A stretch of DNA of 64,000 nucleotides, taken from the NCBI RefSeq assembly GCF_022539665.2, contig NC_081334.1:4992424-5056423 (forward strand). The letters are read 5' to 3'. The position numbers and the translations under genes are program-made. Source of the DNA: Daphnia carinata. Lineage: Eukaryota; Arthropoda; Branchiopoda; Diplostraca; Daphniidae. Positions within the stretch are counted from its first letter, which is position 1, and each line of letters begins with the position of its first letter. A model generated the notes under the pieces. That model did not search any database. It saw only the letters and a list, made by a program, of their open reading frames with translations, and was not told the DNA's origin. Of this stretch, positions 35,240-45,608 are shown in pieces.

Positions 35240-37390
35240 TTTGAAATATGTGGCAACGTTGTTTGAGTTTTGTTAACCGCCATCAGTCGCCATTAGCTAG
35301 TTCGTTGTCGTGTATGAAACATGTGTTGTGCATCTGACGGGCGAAATATTGGGCACATCAGGCAGCAATGGTAAAGTAATACTTGAGTGAATGTTTCGTC
35401 AAGAAAACATTGTTAACCAAAGACATTGATTCTAATTCTAACAAAAACATTGTTCCACAAGAAACTTTAATTTGAGAATACCTAGCGATATTTGAAACTC
35501 CTTTTCAAATTACATAATGAATGGTACATTATTAAGAAGAAACTATAAGAACTAATTCTTTTCATGCTGAGTCATCGTTTGTTCCTTTCTAAATTTTAGA
35601 GAATATTACAAGTTGTGAACAAGACATTGTGGTGCCTTGGCCCTCATTCTCTCATCTCTGTGCCAGATGGCCATAAGAAGGATCATAAATGTGTGGTAAT
35701 ATCGTTCTTCCACATTCCACTATTGCATTATTCTTTGCCATTAGTTTCATCTCATACCATGAACGCAAGAATAGTTTATCTGCTTGTCATCATGGACTGT
35801 AACTTGTGTCCTTAACAGTAAGCATGACAGGCACATTGAGATATTGGTTATTGCTTCCTTACTTCTTTTTAAAAAAAGGCATCAAGCCAAACTGCTCAAC
35901 CGTGCAGTCAGGCTTTGTACTTTTTTTTAAAATTAGAATTAATGAAAATAAAACAAAGCTTGTCATTTCAATCATGTCAGGATTGTGGAGACAAACATTG
36001 TGGTTCATTTCCTTGGTTAGGCAAGTCGTTCAATAAGGCTTGGTGTTACAACAACTTTTTAAATTATTTTTAATAAAAAAATTTTCATTCACGGCATTGC
36101 AGATCCTGAGCACTGAGAAAAGATTGTTGCTGATGTAGAGTTTTGTAACGATGGATCCCACAGTCCACGACAGAAACAAGTAGGACAGAAAATTCCATTT
36201 TCATCGAAAAGGGGAGGTTTGCATTTTAAGGTTAGGTTAGAAACAAAGCAACAATAAATCTGTTTGCTGTCACTACCTTTCATACATTGTTATCCCAAAT
36301 AGGAGCAGTACAATTTGGCAGCTTTGTAGTTGCTTCGAAGAATTTTTTTTTCCTTGTCTGGTGATTAGTTGGTAATGTTGCCCATTCTATTGTTAACTTT
36401 TTTCTCTAGGTTAATACTATAAAACATTTATTTTAGGACTTTTAATACCTCCTATCCTTATAGCCATGGATCACTTGACATTGACTCTATTCACACTTGC
36501 AGAAACAAAAACGAACATATTAGCAACAAGTATTTTTTGTGACCATGAAACCAGAAGTTGTTTATTTTTTAAAGCACCTAATTTAGAAGACATCTAGCGG
36601 AGGAATTGCTTGCTACTGAGTACTCTACTGAACTGTCAATTTGTTCGTTGTCAGGGGGCTATATCGAGTTTGGTTGCCTCGCGAATTGGAAATGTTTTGC
36701 CGAATCCCAGGATATCGCAAAGTGTGCCATATTGTCACAATCGTTTTTCTCCTTAGGATGGTTACCAACGTGCACTTGAATTCTAAAAGGTAAAAGCACA
36801 AAATCTTGGTGAAAACCTGTTGTGCAGCATACCACACCGTTAATAGCTTATTGAAAAGTTCTGCTTTGTTTCCAGGTTTTGTTTAATATGCTGTAGTTAA
36901 AGAACTGATGTTGGCACCAGCTTGATGGAAAAAAGTCATTTCCAACGTGGTAGGAGATTTATCTAGAATTGCACTAACATTTTTATTAAACACGAGAACT
37001 TTTCTAGGGCACAGGAAAACTTGGATATATTTGGTGATCAAGAGTTAGATAGTTTTTCTGAAGTTGCAGTTTGAAATAACCTTTCAAAGCCTAAATTCAT
37101 CTTCGTAGAAAGGGACTTGTACGTAAACACAAAGCATTTTTTGCTAACTGTATCTAACCTACATAATTTTCTGTTAAATAGTTAATGTTTTTTTTTTTTA
37201 ATAAAGGTGAAAAGTAACACTGGCTCTGTAAATGTTCTTGGTTTGGGGCAAGACGTTGAATGAATTGTGATTATTGGAGGGAAGACATGGAATTTCTACA
37301 CTTTATTCATATTCCCCAAACGGTATTTAAAATTCAAAAATTGAAGTGCATATCTGGGCTCCCTTCCTTTCCGTAGCCCCGTTTCCCCTT
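35240..37390. other. left arm, unassigned stretch
   Basis: No recognisable gene. Open frames of 60-76 codons at 35615-36036 (+) and 36089-36283 (-) have mirror copies in the right arm, but their sequences are unfamiliar. The 64-residue Cys-containing frame on the minus strand (MKGSDSKQIYCCFVSN...) could be an exon remnant. Confidence 0.4.
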
Positions 37391-37399
37391 GACTCATAA

Positions 37400-37680
37400 T
37401 AAGCCCGTAGGGGGTCATGCCCCTACTGTACGGTATATATAAAAATAACATATACCGAGGTTTGGAGGGCTCTGGCCGGAAAGGGGACGTGGGGGTCCGC
37501 TTCGTTCGATGATGTGTTCACGGAGGGCGATGTGGATACCCACAAATCCGAACTAAAGGTTAATCGCTCCAGTAAAAATGTTCCAAATCTTCGGCTCTTC
37601 TTCCGGCTTCTCTTAGCCAATCACCGGGTAATCTCCCCGGTGGGTCAACAAGGCAGTGTCTCCCCCTGCCTGGGTTGACG
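37400..37680. other. hairpin-rich block 1 (candidate structured RNA), left arm
   Basis: Successive perfect inverted repeats lie within 280 bases: GTAGGGG/CCCCTAC (37407-37426), CGGTATAT/ATATACCG (37431-37457), CACCGGG/CCCGGTG (37622-37642) and a two-part stem GTCAAC + AGGCAG / CTGCCT + GTTGAC (37644-37679). The block is GC-rich compared with its surroundings. The mirror copy is about 51623-51903. No known RNA family was recognised. Confidence 0.45.
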
Positions 37681-37919
37681 GCAACTTTTGAAAGGGCTAT
37701 TGTGCCTTTTTAAAGTTGCAAAAATGGTTCTAATGTGCAGAGAATTGTCAATAAATTTTTTTTTATAAGATATTTTTTGCAAAAAAAATTTATTTCTTTC
37801 ATTGTCTGTTTTCGCTGTGTCTACACATAGCATGAATCACCTTTATTTAAATTTCTCAATTTACCTTAATTGTTTTTGACACCTTTGATGGTAAGTATTG
37901 TCTCCATTGGTTATTATGT

Positions 37920-37987
37920 TTCCCTGGGATTCGAACCTCAGACCTTCTATATATCAGTCTAGCGCTCTACCACTGAGCTATTTAGAA
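37920..37987 (-). tRNA. tRNA-like element (degenerate, Ile-GAT-like), left arm
   Basis: On the minus strand a good Pol III A box (TAGCTCAGTGG, 37980-37970) and a perfect B box (GGTTCGAATCC, 37937-37927) are spaced as in a tRNA. The anticodon loop would read CTGATAT (GAT), but the anticodon, T and acceptor stems do not pair fully, so this is a pseudo-tRNA or SINE head. The mirror copy is 51310-51377 (+). Confidence 0.45.
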
Positions 37988-38073
37988 CTGTACATGAAAT
38001 AATACAATTTTTGAAGCCTATGTACCTTTGCAGTATAAACAAGGATATTTAGGAAGAAAATTTGTTGTTAGTA

Positions 38074-38147
38074 ACACTGAAATTGGCGTAACAGTAAAGC
38101 ATTGGATTGGTATGCTAAAGGTTAAGGGTTCGATCCTCAATACAGTT
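38074..38147 (+). tRNA. tRNA-like element 2 (degenerate), left arm
   Basis: It has an A-box-like TGGCGTAACAGT (about 38084) and a perfect B box GGTTCGATCC (38127-38136). It runs divergently from the tRNA-like element 87 bp away. Stem pairing is poor, so a functional tRNA is unlikely. The mirror copy is about 51150-51223 (-). Confidence 0.35.
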
Positions 38148-38296
38148 GATAGATGTAATTCTAAATAAAAACTCAATTGAAATAAATATATATATTTTTT
38201 ATTGTCCCTCCATCCTCCCTCAAATCCACCACTAATATTTACATTTACAAATACAATACAATACAAGACATACATACATACATAACTAACTAACAG

Positions 38297-38606
38297 GCTG
38301 GCTGCCACGCCACTAACAACTACACTTACTACGTCGCTATCGGAAAGATAGCGACCAAGTGGGACTGTCCGCTGACAAGTCCGGGCTGATGCAATGGTGG
38401 AGACCGTTGTGGAAACGCACATCCCGGGTCTCCACCACACATCGAGAAAAGGGAGTCCCTTTGGTGCGTTGCCTAAGCGCCTTTCGGCGAATCTTGGGCA
38501 GTGGCAACTGCTCCACCTCATGGCAGATAGGCCATGAGGCAGAACAGCGCGGCCCGTCCCTATAAAGCTAAAAAAAAAAGGGGAGAAAAAGGGCGTGGCA
38601 GCCAGC
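38297..38606. other. 310-bp snap-back element with nested hairpins (structured RNA candidate), left arm
   Basis: A perfect 15-bp inverted repeat GCTGGCTGCCACGCC (38297-38311, complement 38592-38606) closes the element. Inside are TCGCTATC/GATAGCGA (38334-38354), an 11-bp stem TGGTGGAGACC/GGTCTCCACCA (38395-38437), CGCC-TTTC-GGCG (near 38480) and CCTCATGGC/GCCATGAGG (38516-38539). It has no protein-coding signal. It could be a non-autonomous foldback transposon or a structured noncoding RNA gene. The mirror copy is 50690-51000. Confidence 0.5.
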
Positions 38607-38697
38607 GTGTTAATTAGCACAACAAAAACACTGCAAAATACAAAGATACCACAAAGAAAAGGCGATGACGAGGCGACCACGAGACGACGGACGAGGC

Positions 38698-38955
38698 GAT
38701 GACGAAGCGACGGGCGAGGCAATGACGAAGCGACGGGCGAGGCAATGACGAAGCGACGGGCGAGGAAATGACGAAGCGACGGGCGAGGCAATGACGAAGC
38801 GACGGGCGAGGCAATGACGAAGCGACGGGCGAGGCAATGACGAAGCGACGGGCGAGGCAATGACGAAGCGACGGGCGAGGCAATGACGAAGCGACGGGCG
38901 AGGCAATGACGAAGCGACGGGCGAGGCAATGACGAAGCGACGGGCGAGGCGATGA
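38698..38955. repeat. 23-bp minisatellite, about 11 units, left arm
   Basis: The unit GACGGGCGAGGCAATGACGAA (23 bp with flanking GC) is repeated about 11 times with very few changes. Because 23 is not a multiple of 3 and the unit has no stop in any minus-strand frame, all three frames are open and give the same 23-residue peptide period (ARRFVIASPVASSLP...). The long 394-, 157- and 143-codon frames here are by-products of the repeat. The right arm has about 12 units (50325-50600). Confidence 0.85.
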
Positions 38956-38959
38956 CGGT

Positions 38960-41230
38960 GCGAGGCGAAGACGGTGCGAGGCGAAGAAGGCGCGACGGGC
39001 GAAGACTGGAGGAAAGATATGTGTTGGCTGGAAAGTAGCAATGAAAAGGCGGCCTGCTGAAATAGAGGTTGTTAACCGTTGACACATAGAGAAGCAGGCT
39101 GCTTTTTACCAGATTAATACTTACAGGAAACGATGAGTGGTCCAAGAGCATAACAATGTCACGACACATTGCAATCCATAGTTTTGTTTCATTGGTGACC
39201 ATCCTTCAGGCCCAGCATTCTTTGCAGTTTTAATTCCACAGGCTAAAAAAAGGCAAAGTCACATTAATTTCATACTGACTGTCGAATTGTAAGTATAATA
39301 CCTCACTCCTCAACACAAAATCTTACCGTTTGAACTCCTCAGTAGATATGATGAGAAGACTGAGGAAATGGTGATGGTTCGGCGTTTGCAAAACCACATA
39401 TGCTGTGTTTCTCAGACAAGACAGGACACAACGAATGGACAAAGAGTAGCAGAATGGAATTATGATGTTCCAACACATTTGACTTGTGTTGTTTATGACC
39501 TTCCTTCACCGTCAGCATCCTTTGCAGTTTAAGTTTCAGGAGCTGCGTCTTAAAAACAGAATCATATATATCATATCATTCTGACTGCCAAAATATAAAT
39601 TTTATAACTATCAACGAACAATTGAGCAGCATGATGAAAGCAAAATAATAAATTGCAGAAGTTTGTGGCTATGGCAGCTGACAACCTGACTAATTTTTGC
39701 ACAGAAATAATCCATTTAATGTGATTCACTTCAAAAGTACACAGAAGAATGAAAACTCGAAAATACGAACCATACCATTAGATTTTATTATACTTTTCTT
39801 CGGAATGTAACACATAAAACAAACACTCAGACACCCGTTTCACAGTTCACTGCTGATTCACTTGTCATAAAAAAACATACGTCCATCAGCGCCATCTTTT
39901 GTCTTAATATACAACCAAAAATGAAAGTCGCACATAAAATATGGATACATTTTTTAAGAGAACTCGTCAATTCTATTTTTAGAGCGTTTAGTGTTAAGCG
40001 GCATGGAATCGTGAGGCGGAAAAGCAGACAAGATAAAGGGATAGACGACACTGGAGAACCAACTGATGGCCATCTTACATAGCAAAAAAGAAGTATTATC
40101 AACTACATTGTCAGATTAAACGTCTCAGCGTAGACATAACTGTGTACCTTGGCATTTTGTAAGTGTTGTAGACTGGATTATAAATACATTCATTACAACG
40201 CAATGGCTAAGAGTTTGCAACCAGGCTGTTAGAATCAATGAGTCTGAATAAAAGAAAATACAATAAAATTCAAACATTAACAATTTAGTTGTAAATGTCA
40301 ACTACTTGAATCGTTAATGAAGCCCAATTTCTCCATTGGACGCCCTTTGGTATAACAAGGCCTTTTAAAGTTCACGTAGTAAAGATGACAGACAAAATTC
40401 TTCTGATTTTGGGACTACCATTTGCAGTTATCTTGAAAAACTGCAAGTTCACTAAACAAAACCCTAGCAAAAAATTACAAAATGCAAATTAGATTTTCCT
40501 TACCTACTAGTGCTAAACAAATGGTTGTTGATCATTGACAGTAACATAATTTCCATTTCCGAATCATTTCCTTGCAAACCGTTAAAAAAGGATTATACCG
40601 TGATTTAAAATCCTTATTTCGTTTTTCTGTCGCATTGTCATGTGATTTAACTCATTACGAGCCGTGGTACTGACCACTAGATGGCGCTCCACTTACCTCA
40701 CTTTTCCCCCGACAGATGTTACTGTTTGGTGCCCCCGTTTAAACTGGTTACAATTTGCACAAAACTTGATCTCGGCATGGCAAGTTCTATAGCCGCTGTT
40801 CAATACGAAACCGCCATTCGCCCCGGTATTTGATAGCGCCAACATATTTAGTAGATGCCAACTAATTAGAGAATCTGACGGTCCAAAACAGTCAGATACC
40901 GGAACATACTGGCGATTTATTAAGGAATGCCATCTCGGGAACTTAACGCGCGTAGCTCAAGTTGGTTTGCATAGGTTACTGTTCCTTATGCACTTCATGC
41001 CAGTACCGTACGTCGGAGTATACCAACCTTACAATCTTATCTTTGTCATAGCTCAAGGTAAACCGAGCCGTTTCCTGTCACTGCGTACTTGAGCAATCAT
41101 CTTTCATTTGATCTAAGCAATATATCGTTTTGCCATTGCTAGCAGCGCTTTGGGTATTACTTGAGTTTCCTGATCGTCTTCTTCTGGTGTTGTTCAAAAT
41201 CAGGTATGCTTAATGCCCAAATGATTTAGA
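38960..41230. other. left arm, unassigned stretch between minisatellite and vasa copy B
   Basis: No gene recognised. The 91-codon minus-strand frame at 39827-40102 is preserved in the right arm but resembles nothing familiar. The stretch differs from its mirror by isolated substitutions, for example near 39950, 40125 and 40691. Confidence 0.4.
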
Positions 41231-41239
41231 TCAGCTTCG

Positions 41240-42260
41240 TCCAAAATTTAAAACCTGACTCCCGAGAAGACAAATATTCCACGGTCGAGAAAATCCTTGA
41301 ATCGCACCGCGGTCGCGACAACAATATTACACCCAGCTTGAAGATTTGACCGATGATGGCTCGTGACAATTTCTCCACATATAATCACAGACTTTAAAAC
41401 CGAACTGTAGGAGAATTTACATGCCTCGCGGTGAATTTGAATGGCCAATTCACGAGTGGGTGCGACAATTACAACTTCTGGCTTTTGCTGCATGGCATGA
41501 GACGCAGCAGCAACACCTTGTTCTAACAATGTTCAAAACCCGTACCAAGTACGCCGCCTGCATGAAAAAATGTTAAATTTTAGATGACTTAATCAACGAA
41601 TATCACAAAGGGTTTGTTGAATACCTTAGATGCAATTGGACCTTTTAGTAGTCCTAATTACTGGCATGCCCACTCAAAATTACTTTTACTTCAACTTACC
41701 CAGTTCACACCGACCCCTTTGAATCGCGTCAGTACGAGGACATCCAGGTTTCAAAATTACTACGTGTTAATTAATTGGATTACTGTTTTGCCGGAGCCCG
41801 TGACAGCACAAGCAATGAAATCTCTTATGGCAAGAATACCTGCAACTGAAGCTTTCTGAACAGGTGTTGGTTTTATGTAGCCAGAATTTTTAATGTTTTG
41901 AAGTAGTAGATGGTGCAGGCAGGCTTCTTCGAATGGTGTTATGTATTGATGTACTTCTTTTCCTATAACCTAAAGCAGACCCAATAGATATTTAAAAATC
42001 ACAAAATACAGTTTCGAGAAATGGCTTACCTGAAGGACGAATTTATCAAAACTGTTAAAGCGTTCACCACAGACGATGCCCTTAAACAGTTCCTTTTCAT
42101 CATATGTCACAGCTTCCGAAATGTATTGCTCATGCGGCTTTCCATCTTCCTTCAATTCACTGAATAGATTCGGGCAGCCTTTCAGGGTGTGGCCAGCTTC
42201 ATGACACAAGGGGCAAAACCATATTAAAGTAATCACACTAGGAATGCAAGAAAACACTTA
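41240..42260 (-). pseudogene. vasa/DDX4-like pseudogene fragment, copy B (left arm)
   Basis: This carries one intact CCHC knuckle (CPLCHEAGHTLKGC), the linker FSELKEDGKPHEQYISEAV, the Q motif YIKPTPVQKAS, Walker A AVTGSGKT and APTRELAIQIHREACKF. Similarity stops just after LDEAD near 41240, so the whole second RecA-like domain is missing. A 2-base deletion (GAACATTGTTAG where copy A has GAACATATTGTTAG) shifts the frame near 41530. Introns are retained. It differs from copy A at many sites but is nearly identical to B', and lies inverted relative to copy A in the same arm. Confidence 0.88.
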
Positions 42261-42943
42261 CCTTATTGTTTTGCAATCATTATCTTCAAAGCTAGGGTTT
42301 TAAGACGACAAACTTCGAAATACACCTTTCCCTAGAGCACGATCGATCACTGACAGCTAGAAAAATTCGTTTTACAATAAAAAAAAAATTTTATTTAATT
42401 TACCAAACTTCACTCCATTTATACTTATTCAGATTACATACCCTTTCAGTTCTTTTTCTCCAATATCCCGGCGAGGAGACTCACTGCATATCCAAATTCA
42501 CCTAAATGAAAAACGTCCTTGCACAATAACCGCACGACACTCTCTGACGAAAGTACTGATCTTCATGGCGTTGCACAGCCACTTTCATTTTGGCGGTCGA
42601 TGCATCATAGAGGAAGCAACGCCTCCTGCAGCGTTGCCTATTCAAAAACGAAAAACATAATATTTTGAAAAATTGATTAAAATTTTTTTATTATTCATTA
42701 TTTCTGCATCTTTGGGTTTAACGTTTGTTTCCTGCGTGCTTCCAATACGCCATTAGTAGCAGCCATTCCACTTCTAGGATATTACCCTATTTAGGGGGAT
42801 TTAAGGAAAATTTTTGGAATCTAGGGTGCAGTTATGGAAATCTAGCGTTTCCGGGATTATCCAGGGCCTATTTAATTTTCTGGGGATTTCTCGGGATTTT
42901 GAGATTTTTGGCCAAACCGCTGTTGCTTTTGGCGCTTCTATGC
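42261..42943. other. inner end of left arm
   Basis: No gene recognised. It includes the region upstream of vasa copy B and a T/G-rich run with repeated GGGATTT motifs near 42790-42910. It is single-base divergent from the mirror at several sites. Confidence 0.4.
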
Positions 42944-42998
42944 TATATTCTATGCTCTATTCTATATTCTAACCTAACCCAACTACTAGACTGGCCCC

Positions 42999-44155
42999 AT
43001 GAATCTTATTTTTCTTAAGCCGGGTGAAGAAACAGTGAGTATTCCATAATTAAAATTTCTTGAGGCATTTGCAAATAATTAAATAATTCTTCGTTGAAGT
43101 GCAGTTAGTTTCGTGCTACAAGAAGCAGCATGGAATCCATTACAGCTTAAACGTCAAGCATCGTCATCAGTGACGGGTAACAATTGGCTTGACAAACAAA
43201 TTTCTGCTATTTAATGTCCGCCAAACAGTATAGCCATCTATTGGTGCGATATTTAGATCGAACTTATAAAATAGAATCCACTTCTATTCGATAACTGTTT
43301 TACTACTTCGTTCCACTTTAGAATACGAACTTAGAAGCTAAAAAACTAAAATAGTAAGAGTGAATGTGATCTACGCAGTTTTCGTTAAATTTTATAGCAA
43401 AATCGTATATAGCTTTTATATTCTGATTTTAGTAGAACATGAAATAAGTCCGATATTTTGTTCAAAAAAGTTGGGCTAAGAATTTTGACATGGAATTCAA
43501 TTAAATCTTTTTCAGTACAGAACCGTAGATGGCAGTACAAGATCTGTAAAAAAAACAAGTGATCTTTTTCCTGGACAAGAAATAGCCTGTAAAGACTTCT
43601 TTGACGAAATTCAAGGCTGCTCAAGGGTTTCCTGCGACTTCAGTCACACAAAGACTGGTTTCAGGTATAACACACCATTAAAAGATCTGTCTGGTGTTTT
43701 TAATCACCTCATTTATTTGCATTACAGGCACCTCCTTTCCTACCTAATGTCTGCAAAGAAATCAATCAACATTGCTGTTTATTGCATCTCTTGTTTTGAG
43801 ATAGCTGATGTTGTGTTGCAACGTCACATAGTCAGAGTATGAGTGATTACAGATCTCAGTATGGAAGCTGCGGTTGGATCTCAAAACCATCGCTTCATAA
43901 AGGACGGTAGCTATGCTGGTGACAGTAAAACTTGAAATAATTCTCCATTTAGCTTTTCTTTTAGGAATTAGAGTACAGCCCAACAAACCTCCATTCCTGA
44001 TGCACCATAAGTTTGTCATCATTGACGATAAAGTGGTTTGCTTTGGCTCATTCAATTGGACTTCTCAAGCAGTCACTGGGAATAATGAATCTGTTGTTGT
44101 GACGAATCATCCCTGGGTAGTTGAACCTTTTTGTGACGAATTCAAGAAGCTGTAG
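42999..44155 (+). pseudogene. PLD6/Zucchini-like phospholipase D-family endonuclease, interrupted by one in-frame TGA
   Basis: A four-exon model joins in frame: 42999-43034, 43516-43664, 43728-43906 and 43965-44155. The protein has the Cys-containing FPGQEIACKDFFDEIQGCSRVSC region, then AKKSINIAVYCISCFEIADVVL, and the single HKD motif HHKFVIIDD followed by GSFNWTSQAVTGNNE, the signature of the one-HKD, dimeric PLD6/Zucchini group. Zucchini is a mitochondrial outer-membrane nuclease that makes piRNA ends (family knowledge). A TGA at 43840-43842 replaces a codon (CGA expected by context) in the RV-VITD strand, upstream of the HKD. The frame ends at TAG 44153-44155, where relatives usually continue with Trp. 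All splice sites are intact, so it is a recent pseudogene, a recoded gene, or carries a sequence error. The first exon is the least certain, and no N-terminal membrane anchor is obvious. Confidence 0.8.
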
Positions 44156-44296
44156 GTGGAAACCAAATCAGACAACTAAATTTTATGAAAATTCTAGATA
44201 AAGTACACAACTTTTCTTTGTATGATTTTGGCTAAATATTGTATAATTTTTCAAAACGTGAAGTCTTTGCCAACATTTTTCTGTTTTTATTTCACA

Positions 44297-44473
44297 GCAG
44301 GGACTAACCAGAAAATCACCAGCGAGCTCAACGAACGCCAGCGACTCATGGACTCAAATTTCAAACGTGCGGGTACAGGCCCCGTTCAAAAAACGTATTC
44401 GTATAACCCAACAGCACCCAAAGCACAGCAGCTAGTCCAACAGGGTTTCAAACAAGCCAAAAAAGCGGCATAA
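44297..44473 (+). CDS. uncharacterised terminal exon-like ORF in the loop
   Basis: After the acceptor-like TTTCACAGCAG (ending near 44300) the frame GTNQKITSELNERQRLMDSNFKR... runs to a TAA at 44471-44473. The composition looks like real coding sequence (polar, helical, ending QQGFKQAKKAA). It lies 145 bp after the PLD6-like frame and could be that gene's last exon in a longer ancestral form, but the phases do not join without the TAG at 44153. No family was recognised. Confidence 0.4.
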   Translation, partial: AGTNQKITSELNERQRLMDSNFKRAGTGPVQKTYSYNPTAPKAQQLVQQGFKQAKKAA

Positions 44474-45215
44474 TTTTCTTGGATTGTAAGAGCAAAACAG
44501 CAGTTGAGATAAACTTGTTTATAGTTGACTTTGTTATTATTGGTCAACAATACTGAGGTTTTAATGCACACACACATCTGTTGTTGTGTAGTGTTAATTT
44601 GAGGAATTCGTCTGTTGCTGAACATAGTTTAAGAAGGCTACTAATCAGTGTTTCCACTTTCCGCAAAGTGGTATCCCTAGAACGTTGCCAGACTGGGGAC
44701 ATAAATCCCTATATAAAAAAAATAAAATCCCCAGAAAAATCCCTTTTTAAAAAAATCCCGTTACTTTCATGGCATACTCACATGGCCTACTATAATAACG
44801 GCCTGTTATAATATAATAACAACAATAATATAATACCTCCATATTAGTTATATTGTTTATATATTATTATATAGCTTATATATAGCTTGTTCTCTGCCTC
44901 GAAATAATAAAATAATATTACCAAACATTCTCTATTTGCAGCTACTTACAAAACCACTCTTTCATGCTTGAACTTCATCAACAACAACTGGCAACACTAA
45001 CACGCCCTAGTGCTACAAGGAAAGGCAAACAACAAAAACTTACGGGTAGCGAATTGGGTCACATATCTCGATGATAAGCTGCCTGCATCCACGAGCCGTC
45101 TTTCAAGCCGTGGGGAGGCTAACGAACAGCCTACGTTCAACGATCACCTTTTCTCTACCTTTCAGCTTGCGTGGTGCGATCTTTAAGGTAGTGAACAGTA
45201 CTACAGATCGATTTT
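44474..45215. other. loop, AT-rich stretch
   Basis: No gene recognised. Near 44775 it shares the motif ATGGCCTACTA...CGGCCTGT...AATACCTCC with 31863-31905 in the left arm, so a small repeat is present in both places. AT-rich runs occupy 44800-44900. Confidence 0.4.
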
Positions 45216-45265
45216 TAGCCTGGCAAGGCTATTTTTGCCATTTTTAGCCTGGCAAGGCTTTTTTT
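45216..45265 (+). repeat. short tandem repeat in the loop
   Basis: ATTTTTAGCCTGGCAAGGCT occurs twice in tandem with a short spacer. Each unit contains an internal AGCCT...AGGCT foldback. Confidence 0.7.
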
Positions 45266-45465
45266 GGTGTGCCATTTAGCCCCTTAATAGTAGGCATGGC
45301 TCTTATTTTTTCTCTTTTCTTTTCTCTCTTCTTTTTTTCTTTCTTCTTGTTTTCTCTCTTGAATGCGTAGAATCTTGCGTCTTGATCTGTTGTAGAAGCT
45401 TGCGTAATCCGATGAATCTTGCGTATCTTGAATGAAGAATTGGAGGGAAAGGGAGGGGGGAAATT

Positions 45466-45539
45466 GGCGGTGTCGGGACTTGAACCCGGGGCCTTCAGAA
45501 TGCGAAGCGAAGGTGGTAACCACTGTGCCAGGACCGCAC
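45466..45539 (-). tRNA. tRNA-like head of a SINE-like element in the loop
   Basis: The minus strand shows a strong A box (TGGCACAGTGG) and B box (GGTTCAAGTCC). The acceptor-like ends (TGCGGTC and ACACCGC) pair partly. The anticodon arm CCTTC/GAAGG encloses a 12-base loop with a duplicated CTTCG, so it is not a working tRNA. The body downstream on the minus strand (to about 45260) is T/C- and A/G-rich, as in a SINE tail. Confidence 0.45.
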
Positions 45540-45608
45540 ATATCAAACAAATTTATTTTTCATCGACATTCGTTCTAATACCGGACCTATATAATATGTG
45601 ACTAATAG

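Larger units (their letters stand above)
31447..42943 (+). repeat. left arm of a 26.4-kb palindrome (11.5 kb)
   Basis: Reading inward from 31447, the sequence is the reverse complement of the right arm read inward from 57862, with paired coordinates summing to about 89309 at the outer end and 89274 at the inner end. The 35-base drift is explained by small indels, mainly one extra 23-bp minisatellite unit on the right. Matching open frames occur in both arms, for example 34128-34673 (+) and 54632-55177 (-), identical over 181 residues. Scattered single-base differences occur in the inner part, such as near 40125, 40691, 42302 and 42568. The outer boundary lies at AAGCCCGACAAAATAAGCCC and the inner one at GGCGCTTCTATGC. 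Confidence 0.95.

Noticed and set aside
38391-38430. Hammerhead-ribozyme-like core (CTGATG ... stem ... GAAAC) in the snap-back element
   Set aside because: The conserved CTGATGA is CTGATGC here, two extra bases stand between stem II and GAAA, and no matching stem/cleavage-site arrangement was found; the 11-bp TGGTGGAGACC stem competes with it.
38018-39202. 394-codon minus-strand ORF as a real gene
   Set aside because: It is mostly the stop-free 23-bp minisatellite; two other frames over the same repeat are also open, and the flanking parts are hairpin DNA and tRNA-like sequence.
42725-43018. 97-codon ORF shared by the arm end and loop
   Set aside because: The frame crosses the inner palindrome boundary, has low complexity, and its mirror ORF diverges completely after the boundary, so it is not a conserved protein.
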